A stretch of DNA of 64,000 bases, from the NCBI GenBank assembly GCA_030737875.1, contig CM060911.1:90106599-90170598 (forward strand), in the 5' to 3' direction. The notes beneath the pieces were generated by a model, which had not been told where the DNA came from, did not search any database, and was given only the letters and a program-made list of their open reading frames with translations. A program made the translations under genes and the position numbers. Of this stretch, positions 12,693-23,999 are shown piece by piece (position 1 is the stretch's first letter; every line of letters begins with the position of its first letter). The DNA comes from Allium sativum (lineage: Eukaryota; Streptophyta; Magnoliopsida; Asparagales; Amaryllidaceae).

Positions 12693-12888
12693 CTAGAAAT
12701 GGGACAAGGCCTAGCCTTATCCCCGGTCTAGTGAAGGCCCACGCCATTCACACATCAATCAAATCCATTCCATTTCACCAAACAATTCAATTCAAACCAA
12801 TTAGACTAACCAACTACACAACCAAACAATTTAACAAACAAGCCATCCATGGTCTGTGGATGACGGGTGTCGGGTGCTACTAAGCACC
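12693..12888 (-). other. Three-hairpin cluster in the giant LTR
   Basis: Three inverted repeats lie within 200 bp. The first (12693-12731) has CTAGA/TCTAG ends and an inner stem GGGATAAGGC with GCCTTGTCCC (minus strand, one T-G wobble). The second lies around the CCATGG of GTCCATGG-type sequence and pairs GTCCA with TGGAC in most copies (weaker here). The third (12873-12888) pairs GGTGCT with AGCACC around a 4-base loop. A TATA-like tract lies just upstream on the minus strand (12902-12914). The first hairpin recurs at 2622-2660, 7180-7218, 20439-20477, 38195-38233 and 45809-45847. Confidence 0.6.
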
Positions 12889-13944
12889 ATCTGCATCCTA
12901 GTATATATATATAACTAGAAAAAGAAATTGAAAGGTGAGAAGTTCTCACCGATAGCTATCCAACTTCACGACACTTCATTGACAGAAATCTTCCTCGCTG
13001 TTGCCTTTTTCATACTCGTTGCCCGTAGTCACTACATATATAAAAATCACACATTTTTATATTTTGATGTCTTTAAAATAAAAATTACATTTTTATTTAT
13101 TCACTTTCAGTTTAAAAATCATATTTTCATAATCACTTCATATATTTAGAAATCGAATCTTTACTATGCTATTCAATATATAAAAATCGAATTTTTATAA
13201 TCACTTCATATATTTAGAAATCGAATTTTTACATCGCTATCGTATAGATAAAAATCGAATTTTTACTATGGTGTCATATAGATAAAAATTCCCTTTTTTA
13301 AAAATATTGATTTCGCCCTTATAAAAAAATATAGATTTCATCATTATAAAAATCTCATTTTTATTTTTCTACACATATAAAGATGATATTTTTAATATTC
13401 CTATCATGTAAAAATTATATTTTTATTCTCTACCTAACCAAAAATCATATTTTTACATCGCTATTCAATATATAAAAATCCTATTTTTATATCACTATTC
13501 AACATATAAAAATCATATTTTTATATTCTTCATCTTATAAAAATCCTACTTTAAAAATCCGAACTTTCCTTCCTTAAAAATCCGACCTTTCCCATATAAA
13601 TAATCCGACCTTTTCAAATTTCTTTTACTAATGAAAAATCACTTCTTTTTACATTAAAGGATCTCGACTTTATATGAAGAAAAAAAAACTCATTTTTATC
13701 TCATGTCTTTTACATAAAGATTGCATTTTTATTTCGTTAATCTATATACAACGATCATATTTTCCTAATTATACAAAATCCTATCATTTCATATGAAAAA
13801 AATCAAATCTTTCTCTTTAAACAAGATCTAATCTTTTCTTATGATTTTCATAGAAAAAACTGATTTTCTAACTATGTTTTACATAAAAAAAACGATTTAA
13901 AAACACCCATTACCTTAAATAAGTAAAATCAAATAAAAAACTCA

Positions 13945-14275
13945 CAATTGGTGGAGGGGAGGGTGAGAATGGGCGGCACTGGAGTTTGGACGTGGCGGGC
14001 GGAGGCTGGAGAGTTGGCGCCGGGGTAGAGGGTCTCGAGCGAGATGGCGGCATCGACTGGGGGGTGCTGCGCGCGAGGGTTCGTAGAGAGGACGGGAGAG
14101 CGAGAGCAGAGGGAGAAGGTTAGGGGGCGTGCGCCTGTGGAGGCGTTGCGATTGGGGGCCCCGCGACGGTGGAAGCGGCGGCTTCCTCCCCCCGCCGATC
14201 CCCTTTTCTTCTTCTTCTTCTTTTTTTTTCTTCTGAAATATGAAATTGGGGGGGGGGGGGGGGTGGGCCAGAACG
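13945..14275 (-). other. GC-rich cassette of the GL1 3' LTR
   Basis: A GC-rich block with left edge ACTCAC (13940-13945, GTGAGT on the minus strand) and right edge of CTTCTT repeats, poly-T and a G run. The copy in the other LTR is at 21694-22015 and nearly identical. Proline-rich open frames are present on the minus strand; low complexity argues against a protein. Confidence 0.5.
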
Positions 14276-15047
14276 GGTAAAAAGGGGAAGTCTATTTTTT
14301 TTATTAATTTAATTATTTTATTTTTCAAACAGTCGACTTTCACATACGACCTCTAAACGAGGCCCACCGCCTGTCGTCCATAGCGTTTCACCCCCATTCC
14401 GAACACAATGGGTATGTATCGTAGGCTGGTTCGGCTGTTACAATCAGTTTCCGTTGAATTTACATTTAAATCACTATATTGAATTTTAAACGTACATTTC
14501 AAATTACCGGGGTCACATACTAACTCTATAAATTGCAGAAAAATATTTTTTAGCTTCGTATTGACGATACGGTCCTAACAAAACTAGTTTCGTCGAATTC
14601 TGAGACCGTTAGAAAAATGGCCAATTTCCAGTCGATTAAAATCAACTGAAATGGTCAAAACACGTTTTCCTTTGCCACGCTCACATATTGATTCGAAAAA
14701 TTATGAAATTTGAAACTTAGCAATAACTTTACACTGCGGATCCAACAAAAGTGGTTTCGTCGAAATCCGAGGTCGTTTGCAAAATGTCCATTTTTAAGGG
14801 CCTGAATTCCATAGCGACTATTCAGAATTTTCAACTGGACATATCTTTTGATTTCCGCTACGAACTTTCGATTTTTCGGATTCGTTGGAAAGATATCATC
14901 AATTAGATCTTAATGTTTTTGGTTTCACTAAAATCCGGATTGTTTTGCACCCGGTATGTTCGATTGAAGTTTGAAATCGAATTATCGAACTACCGCGCCA
15001 TTTTCAATTCTATTTATAATTATATATAAATATTTATATTCTAACGA

Positions 15048-15070
15048 CGACGTATATAATATATACGTCG
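15048..15070. other. 10-bp perfect inverted repeat near the LTR 5' end
   Basis: CGACGTATAT and ATATACGTCG are separated by AAT. The GL1 5' LTR copy is at 22789-22811, about 123 bp inside the minus-strand LTR start. In GL-A to GL-C and GL2 one arm carries small changes. Confidence 0.7.
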
Positions 15071-15193
15071 AATTCTATTCAAAATAAATTTTTCGTCGAT
15101 ATTATTTAAAATAATCTATTTTAAATGTTCAAAATTCGCTAAAATCGCCAAAATAAAAATTTTAAACTGGCTCGCATTTTGCGGATTATTACA

Positions 15194-15206
15194 ATCTCCC
15201 CCACTT
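15194..15206 (-). other. GL1 polypurine tract
   Basis: On the minus strand AAGTGGGGGAGAT directly abuts the 3' LTR start TGTAATAATCC. It is preceded by CGGGGACGAAAAG, a module also present upstream of the LTRs of O and of the TK elements. Confidence 0.9.
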
Positions 15207-16217
15207 AAAACTTTTCGTCCCCGAAAAGGAACAAAGTCGAAAGTGGTTTGATTAATCAACTCTACGTTCGATCTGGCTTCCATTCTCCAACTTTTTAGTT
15301 TCTGAGAATTTTCAAAATTTCAAAAATTTGGCTAACACCCTAAATTTTCGAAAAATTTCGCCATAACCTCCCCTGCAATGGGAGCATCGGGGAATTTCAA
15401 ATAGCTTCCCCGGTCCTTCAGATCTCAAAAAGAAAAAGAAAAAGCCAAGCGGCTAGCCAATAGGCTCATAAAATCATCATCACCCAAACAAAACAGTAAA
15501 TTATGTAGTAAACATGTACCTATTTGTCGGGCAAACAAATTTTATTCTCTGCTCTAGCCTCCTTGCTATAACCTGTTCAATGTAAGTATATGTATATGCA
15601 AGCAAATGCGACCAATTTTCAATACAATTCAATATTTGATACAATTAGGCCAAATGGCTATAAAATTATCAAACAAATAAACAAGCAACTCAAACATCAA
15701 TCAATTAGTGAATTAGAGTTTCAAATTCATAATTTTGATGCATATACAGAAAATCATGTTTTTGATGCCAATTCACAACAATGTATTCTAGCTATATTAG
15801 TTTTGGTTCTCACACCAGCCTAATGGAAATATATAGATATCACACCTTCGTTACTCGAACATGAATACTAATGACGACTAGTCAATCATCAGAATCATCT
15901 TCAGGCCACTAGAGTATGATTCTATATCTATCCAGTATATTAAAACTTCGAATATACGTTCATGACGCGTATACGCGGTATCTATATATACTCGATTGTC
16001 CATATTCAAAATAAATAAATATTCAAATACGTGTAAGACGATTTAAATTTCAAAACAAAATTGTTTTCCTTTGAAAAATATACTCTTCACACTCGTTCTA
16101 GGACACTACTGATCCTATCTCTAACGAGTCATTCTAATTGGATATTACTAATCCAATATCTGATGAATTCTTTCGTATGGTTCTAATGTGCCTTGTTCTC
16201 GAGCTCTGTAAACCAAA

Positions 16218-16229
16218 GCTCTGATACCA
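16218..16229 (-). other. GL1 primer binding site (tRNA-iMet)
   Basis: TGGTATCAGAGC on the minus strand is the standard plant complement to the 3' end of initiator methionine tRNA. It lies one base from the LTR end at 16231. Confidence 0.93.
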
Positions 16230-16230
16230 C

Positions 16231-19200
16231 TGTAAGAACCCGTAACTTCCCCGTGAAGGAAAGAGCGGATACTTTTGAGAACAACACACAAAATAGAACG
16301 CAGACGGAAGAACATTTCATTGTTATTACAACAATTCCATCAGATACAAGAATATACAGAGTATAAATGAATAAATTACATTCGATAAATATCAGAGATT
16401 ACAATAAATTACATAGCAGCGGAAAATAATACAAAACACAACTGAAAGTAATACACGGATACATAGCTTTCCGAGCATCGTTCCAGCTGTAAATCAGGAC
16501 CCTGTGGATATAAATCTGCAAAACCAAAACTACTAGCCGCCCGTGCGGAAAATAGGGGCACCCAGAGTTTAGGTTAAAACAATAAACTCTAGGTCAGTCA
16601 TGTGACTGGTTTGAGAACTAAAACAGTTATTAATATTGGTTTTAAAGTTAGGTAAATCAAGGGACCACGCCGTATAACACGGAACGGGTTTCCTCCCAAG
16701 AATACCAGTGCATAAAACAAACAGCACAATGCTAAATAAAGAAAAATGAAGCTGTTATAAGACCCAGGTCCCATCACACAATGCAACGCAAGCCGGAGGA
16801 TAGGGTTTTTACCTTATAACAGCCAAAGCATGCTTGATACGTTTAAAACACATTATTTGATACTATAATAAGTGTATAGTGTCAAAACAATTCAAATCAT
16901 AAATATCAATCATAGGCGGCATGGGTACCATCTATCATGTCGCCATACTAGTTCTACAATAAAAACCGCAATACACGTATTGGAAATTGGATTTCCGTCA
17001 TGAGTCGAGGCAAGGGGCAAGCTCCTCTCCGCGTTCGAGACACTCTAGCAAATGCCTCGGGACCGCACACAGCAATCCCTGGATCCTCCAAGGCCGGTCC
17101 TCTCTTACTTTTGAGGATTGGCAATTCCTGAACACCCGTTTCCCGGTCCTTACAGACCTATATCCGAGGCGCCTCGTATCCAAAAACCACACAGGTGAAA
17201 AGTATATAAATGTCAGGGCTGGTAGGTCACTGACACCACCATAGCTAGAAAGAAACGTCGTGCACTCCTTGGGTCCGTATCCCGTTTTTGACTCATACCG
17301 AGGTGTGAGGCTCGCGAATTCACGTTACACACAAAGCTACACCACACAGGCCGTGCTTTGATCATCAACCACAAGACTTTGCTTTTCAACAGAAGCCTTG
17401 ATCAATTGCCACTTACGCGTGCCACACAGGCAATTCATTCCATGCGACTGATGTCCATCGATATACAACCTCTGAGCTCGTATGTCTCAGAGAAGGGCGT
17501 TAAGCAAGAGAATAAATTCTCCGCCGCCAAACAGATGTATATTTAATAGAGATCAATCAACACAGAATAAAATCCAATGTCAGACACACAATCCATTTAC
17601 AAGTTCGTTCTGGGTCTGAACGAAACCGGAGGCACTTTCCTCGCATATCCATCCATCTCCAAGTACGTCTGGACGATCACCAACTAATTCCCTCATCTCG
17701 GGTGTACAGCCCAATCAAGATCATCAGTAATCACCCAAACGATGTGAAGACTTCCGGTCTTCAACCACCGTCTTCATCTTCGACATCTCGTCGAATCGGT
17801 TATTCAGAATGGGTATAACCCGGCCTTTCTGAATAACCCACGTATATAATAAACGAATGTTACCCAAGCACAACAAACGCCTCATTCCAATTCAGAATAT
17901 TCTTTTATTCACAAAATCACATTCTTAGGGAAAGGTTCCCATTAATTTTATCCAAGATAAATTCCTTCTAAATTTATTCTTTAATCCTCCTTTGGATATC
18001 ATTTCAAACTAGTCGGGATTAACGAACCACACCGAAGTAATTATTTATTTTATTTCCCAATCCCAACCCATATATCCCATGGAGGAAACAGGTAATACTC
18101 CACATCTAACATCACGGTGTTATCGGTAAAATTAATTACCATTTCACGTTCAAATCTAATTAAAGATTTAACTATCGCTTTGGAGCAAAACTGGTGGTAC
18201 TCCATTCCCGATCACTTTTCCAGATTTGATAATTTAAATTATCAATTCGCATTTTAATCTAATTAAAGATTCATTAAAACTTCACTTAGTTTTAATCTTT
18301 TCAAAAATCAATATCCTGCCTTTAACTGGGTTAAAGAACCAATGTCATCAAAAACACGATTCACGACAAACCAAATCACATTTGATATTAAATACAAGGC
18401 TCTGAATAGAAAGTATATCGGCTTATATTCAATATCAAATTCTGAAAATAACAAATATCGTATTGGAAATAACGATATATAATATATCTTATTGGAAATA
18501 ACGATATATAATATATCTTTCAAATTCCCCAAAACAATATCTGTATAGTCACGAAATCCCACATCGAAATATTCCGAAGATAATTTCGATTCAACTCCAC
18601 TTTCACTTCACCTATTAGAAATATCGATTATTTTCAAAATCACTTTCAAATTCAATTTATTTATTTCAAAAATAAATTGATTTTAATTCTAGTTCAAAAC
18701 TAGTTCATTTCGATAAAAATCTATTTTTATCCTCTAATGTGGGATTTTCCAGCTCAATTCTTTCCAATTCACATATTATAATTTTACACAAATTATCGAT
18801 ATTTTTAATAATTTTATCAAGGCCCGTACAGTCGATTTCCATCAACGGCCATCGAACTGCACTTACAGCGACCTTTTCTGAAATTGATTTGGACATAATT
18901 CCAAATCCAACCGTTAGATTTCAAATTCCTAATATTCATTGGAAAGCTCTTTTTGATACGAACCCAACGGTTCCGGTTTTAGGTGAATCCGACGGTCGAA
19001 TCTCCCGCAATGTCCGTTTGTAATAAATGGTCGAAATTCACGAACTGCCGCGGCGCGGCGCGTTCTATTCAGGCCATTATATATATAATATATATATTAT
19101 ATATATTTCGTCGATTTCCGTTTAAAACGAATTTTATAAATAGTTTTAAATTCGTTTTCAAAACCATTTCAACACTATATTCAATTTCAGATCGATTTGA

Positions 19201-22200
19201 TTTCAATCAATTCGAATTCAATTCAATTTCACTTTAATTTTATATGAATTCATTTCTATTTTATTCGAATTCAAATTCACTTTCTATTCAATTCAAATTC
19301 TAATTCGTTTTCTATTCAATTCGATTCGAGTTCATTTTCTATTCAATTCGATTCGAGTTCATTTTCTATTCAATTCGAATCGAATTCATTTTATATTCGA
19401 TTCGAATTCATTTCAAATTGATTCAATAAAATTTCAATTTCAATTTTATTCTAATTCAATTTGAATTTCATTTCAAAATATTAGATTTTGAAATCACTTT
19501 TCCATATTCATTATAAAACGAATAGAATCGATATAAATATCGTTCGCGTCTAAATAACGCATCTCTACTCAACACGGCTTTATATTTTTCAAAACTTCTT
19601 TATTCTATCCAACAAATGAATATTTATCCCATTCAACACATGAATCTATATTTCTTTCAACACACGACTAATCTCAACACATGAGTACTGTCAACACATC
19701 ACTATTTTTGTTATGTAAAATATTTTATAAAACTATGGTATCTATCGTTTGATTTTAATTAGACTCCACCGTAAAGTAGATTCTAATCGTAAATATGATA
19801 AAGATGTAATTTTTATTATTTAAAATATTTCACTCAACACCTGAATAGTTTCAACCCATAATCATCGTCAACACATGACTATTTTTATATTCAACACATG
19901 AATTTTCTTTTATAATATTCATTATTTTCCCGATTGGAATGAGGCCCAATCAATCACCGTATAATGTTAATTATATGGATTCCATACAGCACATGTATAT
20001 AATAGCAATGATAAACAATCAGCCATCAACCAAACTGCACTACACTGTATAAGCATCAAATATAGATATCTAACGCTTATAACAGCCCGTCAATCAATCG
20101 ATCGACATATTTAATCAATCAGGATGAGTGAACTTCAAATTTCATCTCAACACCCGTGTGGGGTTTCAAACAATCAAACACAGATTTTAGTTGTGCAGTT
20201 GGGCGATGTGTAAAATTTATCGACCCAATCAATATCAGTCAAATCAGTGTATATAAACAAATCGGCCGATTTGTTTATAAATATTTATTTATTCACTTTC
20301 ACGTTAAAAATTATATTTTTAACGATAATATATTTTATTTTAGCACGTGAATTCCCATTCAGTTCATTTACACAATAAAATGATATTTTTATTTTTCTAA
20401 CATATTTTAGAAAATTTCGGCGGCATAACGACACGATACTAGAAACGGGACAAGGCCAAGCCTTATCCCCGGTCTAGTGAAGGCCCACGCCATTCACACA
20501 TCAATCAAATCCATTCCATTTCACCAAACAATTCAATTCAAACCAATTAGACTAACCAACTACACAACCAAACAATTTAACAAACAAGCCATCCATGGTC
20601 TGTGGATGACGGGTGTCGGGTGCTACTAAGCACCGTCTGCATCCTAGTATATATATATAACTAGAAAAAGAAATTGAAAGGTGAGAAGTTCTCACCGATA
20701 GCTATCCAACTTCACGACACTTCATTGACAGAAATCTTCCTCGCTGTTGCCTTTTTCATCTTCGTTGCCCGTAGTCACTACATATATAAAAATCACACAT
20801 TTTTATATTTTGATGTCTTTAAAATAAAAATTACATTTTTATTTATTCACTTTCAATTTAAAAATCATATTTTCATAATCACTTCATATATTTAGAAATC
20901 GAATCTTTACTATGCTATTCAATATATAAAAATCGAATTTTTATAATCACTTCATATATTTAGAAATCGAATTTTTACATCGCTATCGTATAGATAAAAA
21001 TCGAATTTTTACTATGGTGTCATATAGATAAAAATTCCCTTTTTTAAAAATATTGATTTCGCCCTTATAAAAAAATATAGATTTCATCATTATAAAAATC
21101 TCATTTTTATTTTTCTACACATATAAAGATGATATTTTTAATATTCCTATCATTTAAAAATTATATTTTTATTCTCTACCTAACCAAAAATCATATTTTT
21201 ACATCGCTATTCAATATATAAAAATCCTATTTTTATATCGCTATTCAACATATAAAAATCATATTTTTATATTCTTCTTCTTATAAAAATCCTACTTTAA
21301 AAATCCGAACTTTCCTTCCTTAAAAATCCGACATTTCCCATATAAAAAATCCGACCTTTTCAAATTTCTTTTACTAATGAAAAATCACTTCTTTTTACAT
21401 TAAAGGATCTCGACTTTATATGAAGAAAAAAAAAACTCATTTTTATCTCATGTCTTTTACATAAAGATTGCATTTTTATTTCGTTAATCTATATACAACG
21501 ATCATATTTTCCTAATTATACAAAATCCTATCATTTCATATAAACAAAATCAAATCTTTCTCTTTAAACAAGATCTAATCTTTTCTTATGATTTTCATAG
21601 AAAAAACCTGATTTTCTAACTATGTTTTATATTAAAAAAACCGATTTAAAAACACCCATTACCTTAAATAAGTAAAATCAAATAAAAAACTCACAATTGA
21701 TGGAGGGGAGGGTGAGAATGGGCGGCACTGGAGTTTGGACGTGGCGGGCGGAGGCTGGAGAGTTGGCGCCGGGGTGGAGGGTCTCGAGCGAGATGGCGGC
21801 ATCGACTGGGGGGTGCTGCGCGCGAGGGTTCGAAGAGAGGACGGGAGAGCGAGAGCAGAGGGAGAAGGTGAGGGGGTGTGCGCCTGTGGAGGCGTTGCGA
21901 TTGGGGGCCCCGCGACGGTGGAAGCGGCGGCTTCCTCCCCCCGCCGATCCCCTTTTCTTCTTCTTCTTTTTTTTTCTTCTGAAATATGAAATTGGGGGGG
22001 GGGGGGGGCAGAACGGGTTAAAAGGGGAAGTTTAATTTTTTTATTAATTTAATTATTTTATTTTTCAAAAAGTTGACTTTCACATACGACCTCTAAACGA
22101 GGCCCACTGCCTGTCGTCCATAGCGTTTCACCCCCATTCTGAACACAATGGGATATGTATCGTAGGCTGGTTCGGCTGTTACAATCAGTTTCTGTTGAAT

Positions 22201-22934
22201 TTACATTTAAATCACTATATTGAATTTTAAACGTACATTTCAAATTACCGGGGTCACATACTAACTCTATAAATTGCAGAAAAATATTTTCTAGCTTCGT
22301 ATTGACGATACGGTCCTAACAAAACTAGTTTCGTCGAATTCTGAGACCGTTAGAAAAATGGCCAATTTCCAGTCGATTAAAATCAACTGAAATGGTCAAA
22401 ACACGTTTTCCTTTGCCACGCTCACATATTGATTCGAAAAATTATGAAATTTGAAACCTAGGAATAACTTTACACTGCGGATCCAACAAAAGTGGTTTCG
22501 TCGAAATCCGAGGTCGTTTGCAAAATGTCCATTTTTAAGGGCCTGAATTCCATAGCGACTATTCAGAATTTTCAACTGGACATATCTTTTGATTCCCACT
22601 ACGAACTTTCGATTTTTCGGATTCGTTGGAAAGATATCATCAATTTGATCCTAATGTTTTTGGTTTCACTAAAATCCGGATTGTTTTGCACCTGGTATGT
22701 TCGATTGAAGTTTGAAATCGAATTATCGAACTACCGCGCCATTTTCAATTCTATTTATAATTATATATAAATATTTATATTCTAACGACGACGTATATAA
22801 TATATACGTCGAATTCTATTCAAAATAAATTTCTCGTCGATATTATTTAAAATAATCTATTTTAAATGTTCAAAATTCGCTAAAATCGCCAAAATAAAAA
22901 TTTTAAACTGGCTCGCATTTTGCGGATTATTACA
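16231..22934 (-). mobile_element. GL1 5' LTR, complete, 6,704 bp
   Basis: Minus-strand termini are TGTAATAATCC (22934) and GGGTTCTTACA (16231), the TG...CA ends expected of an LTR. In minus-strand order it holds: the palindrome (22811-22789), a U3 block with a broken short frame, the GC-rich cassette (22015-21694), AT-rich degenerate 34-bp repeats, the hairpin cluster (about 20640-20439), TTCAATTCG repeats, a GC-rich GCCGCGGCGCGGCGCG motif near 19045, and the conserved motif with CCGTATAACACGG (16664-16692). No insertion is seen. Confidence 0.93.
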
Positions 22935-22959
22935 CGTTACTAAAGGTAAATCTTTATAA

Positions 22960-23890
22960 ATGAATAAACGTTATCCAATAGGAGTTATTCGAATAGGAGA
23001 AGTCGATTAGAGTTAGAAATAATCGATTAGAGTTAGAATAAATCGATTAGAGTAAGAATTAACCAGTTAGAGTTAATCAGTTAGGGTTAATCCGTATAGT
23101 TAATCGAATATTAGTTATTCAATTAGAATTTATCAAATATTTGTTATTCAAATAAAGAGTTAATCAGATAAAGTTAATTGAACATGGTAAATCGAATTAG
23201 GATTTAATTGAATGTTAGTTATTCAATTAAGGTTAATCGAATATTGTTATTGAGATAGAGTTAGTCAAACATAGTTACTCAGGATAAGTTGCCATTTCGT
23301 ACGACTGCTAGCGTAATTCGCAGGGCTGCAGATAGACTAGGACTGTCGGATGTTTCCTGGGGGGAATCAGGCGTAACCATTGTGATCGCTGCGATCTAGA
23401 GTCAAGCGAATGAAGTTAAATCAAATATTTGTTTATTCGAATAGAACTAAAGGAGTTATCGAATATAGTTTATTCGAAAGGAATTATCGAATTTGGTTAT
23501 TCGAAAGGAGTTATCAATTATTAGTTAATCGAAGGAGTTATCGATTATTTGTTAATCGAAATGAGTTATCTATTATAGTTTAATCGAAATGAGTTATCGA
23601 TTATAGTTTAATTGAAAAGAGTTATCGATTAGTTTAATCGAAGTGAGTTATAGAATATTGGTTATTCGAAGGAGTTATCGAATTTAGTTATTCAATGTAG
23701 TAAATCGATAAGAGTAAAATCCAATAGAGTTAATTGATAAGAGTAAAATTGAATAGAGTAAATCGAATATAGTTTATTCGAAGAAGGGTTTTCGAATCTA
23801 GTTATTCGAAATAGAGATTATCGAATATAGTTATTCGAAGGGAGGAGTTATCGAATATGGATTTATTCGAAAGAGAGTTACGTAAGGAAG
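22960..23890 (+). repeat. Degenerate 25-45-bp repeats in O interior
   Basis: There are many diverged units combining GAGTTATCGAAT, ATAGTTATTCGAA and GTTAATCGAAT. Spacing is irregular, so the period is not fixed. TTCGAA and ATCGAT-like palindromes recur. Confidence 0.8.
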
Positions 23891-23986
23891 TTTGAAATGT
23901 TGAGTATCAACATAAATAAGTTTTGAAAGGTTAATGGGTTTGTAGCACTTTTTCTACCTTAGCAATTTCGAGGACGAAATTATTTT

Positions 23987-23999
23987 AAGTGGGGAAGAT
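23987..23999 (+). other. Element O polypurine tract
   Basis: AAGTGGGGAAGAT lies immediately before the LTR start TGTAATGACCC at 24000, and is preceded by GAGGACGAAATTATTTT. Confidence 0.9.

Larger units (their letters stand above)
9065..15193 (-). mobile_element. GL1 3' LTR, left end missing
   Basis: A close match to 16807-22934. It ends at GCGGATTATTACA (15193), the minus-strand LTR start TGTAATAATCCGC. The first 576 bp are absent at the GL-C junction. Several frames of 60-95 codons occur here and at the same place in the other LTR; they match because the LTRs are recent copies, not because of coding constraint. Confidence 0.88.
15194..16230 (-). mobile_element. GL1 interior, non-coding, 1,037 bp
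   Basis: This is everything between the two LTRs. It holds a primer site, a polypurine tract and AT-rich sequence with no recognisable gag, protease, RT or integrase. The longest open frame (15590-15823, plus strand) runs against the element's sense and shows no family resemblance. A block at about 15360-15550 (minus strand) containing GCCCGACAAA and CTTGGCTTTTTC is strongly shared with GL2's interior and, unexpectedly, with the LTR of element O (49717-49900). Confidence 0.9.
9065..22934 (-). mobile_element. GL1: giant-LTR non-autonomous retrotransposon
   Basis: Read on the minus strand: 5' LTR 22934-16231, primer site 16229-16218, non-coding interior, polypurine tract 15206-15194, 3' LTR from 15193 leftwards. 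The 3' LTR stops at 9065, equivalent to position 577 of the complete LTR counted from its left end, where GL-C joins. The two LTRs match closely, including length (6,129 against 6,128 bp for the shared part). There is no gag or pol. The right flank CGTTA (22935-22939) should be the target copy. Reconstructed full length is about 14.4 kb, of which about 93 percent is LTR. Confidence 0.88.
22935..23999 (+). mobile_element. Element O: last kilobase of the interior
   Basis: This is the sequence between the GL1 terminus and a polypurine tract plus LTR start on the plus strand. It is mostly degenerate repeats of GTTATCGAATATAG / GTTATTCGAAGGAG type (about 22960-23280 and 23400-23890). A GC-richer, non-repetitive core sits at about 23285-23410. 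It ends with TTTCGAGGACGAAA and the polypurine tract. No coding sequence was recognised. The 5' part of O must lie left of the window, beyond GL1. Confidence 0.75.

Noticed and set aside
13942..14343. 133-codon proline- and arginine-rich minus-strand frame
   Set aside because: Low-complexity translation of a GC-rich cassette with homopolymers; not maintained in the other GL1 LTR or in other subfamilies.
9065..15193. Simple tandem duplication with 16807-22934
   Set aside because: A primer site and polypurine tract in the intervening 1,037 bp show an LTR pair rather than a segmental duplication.
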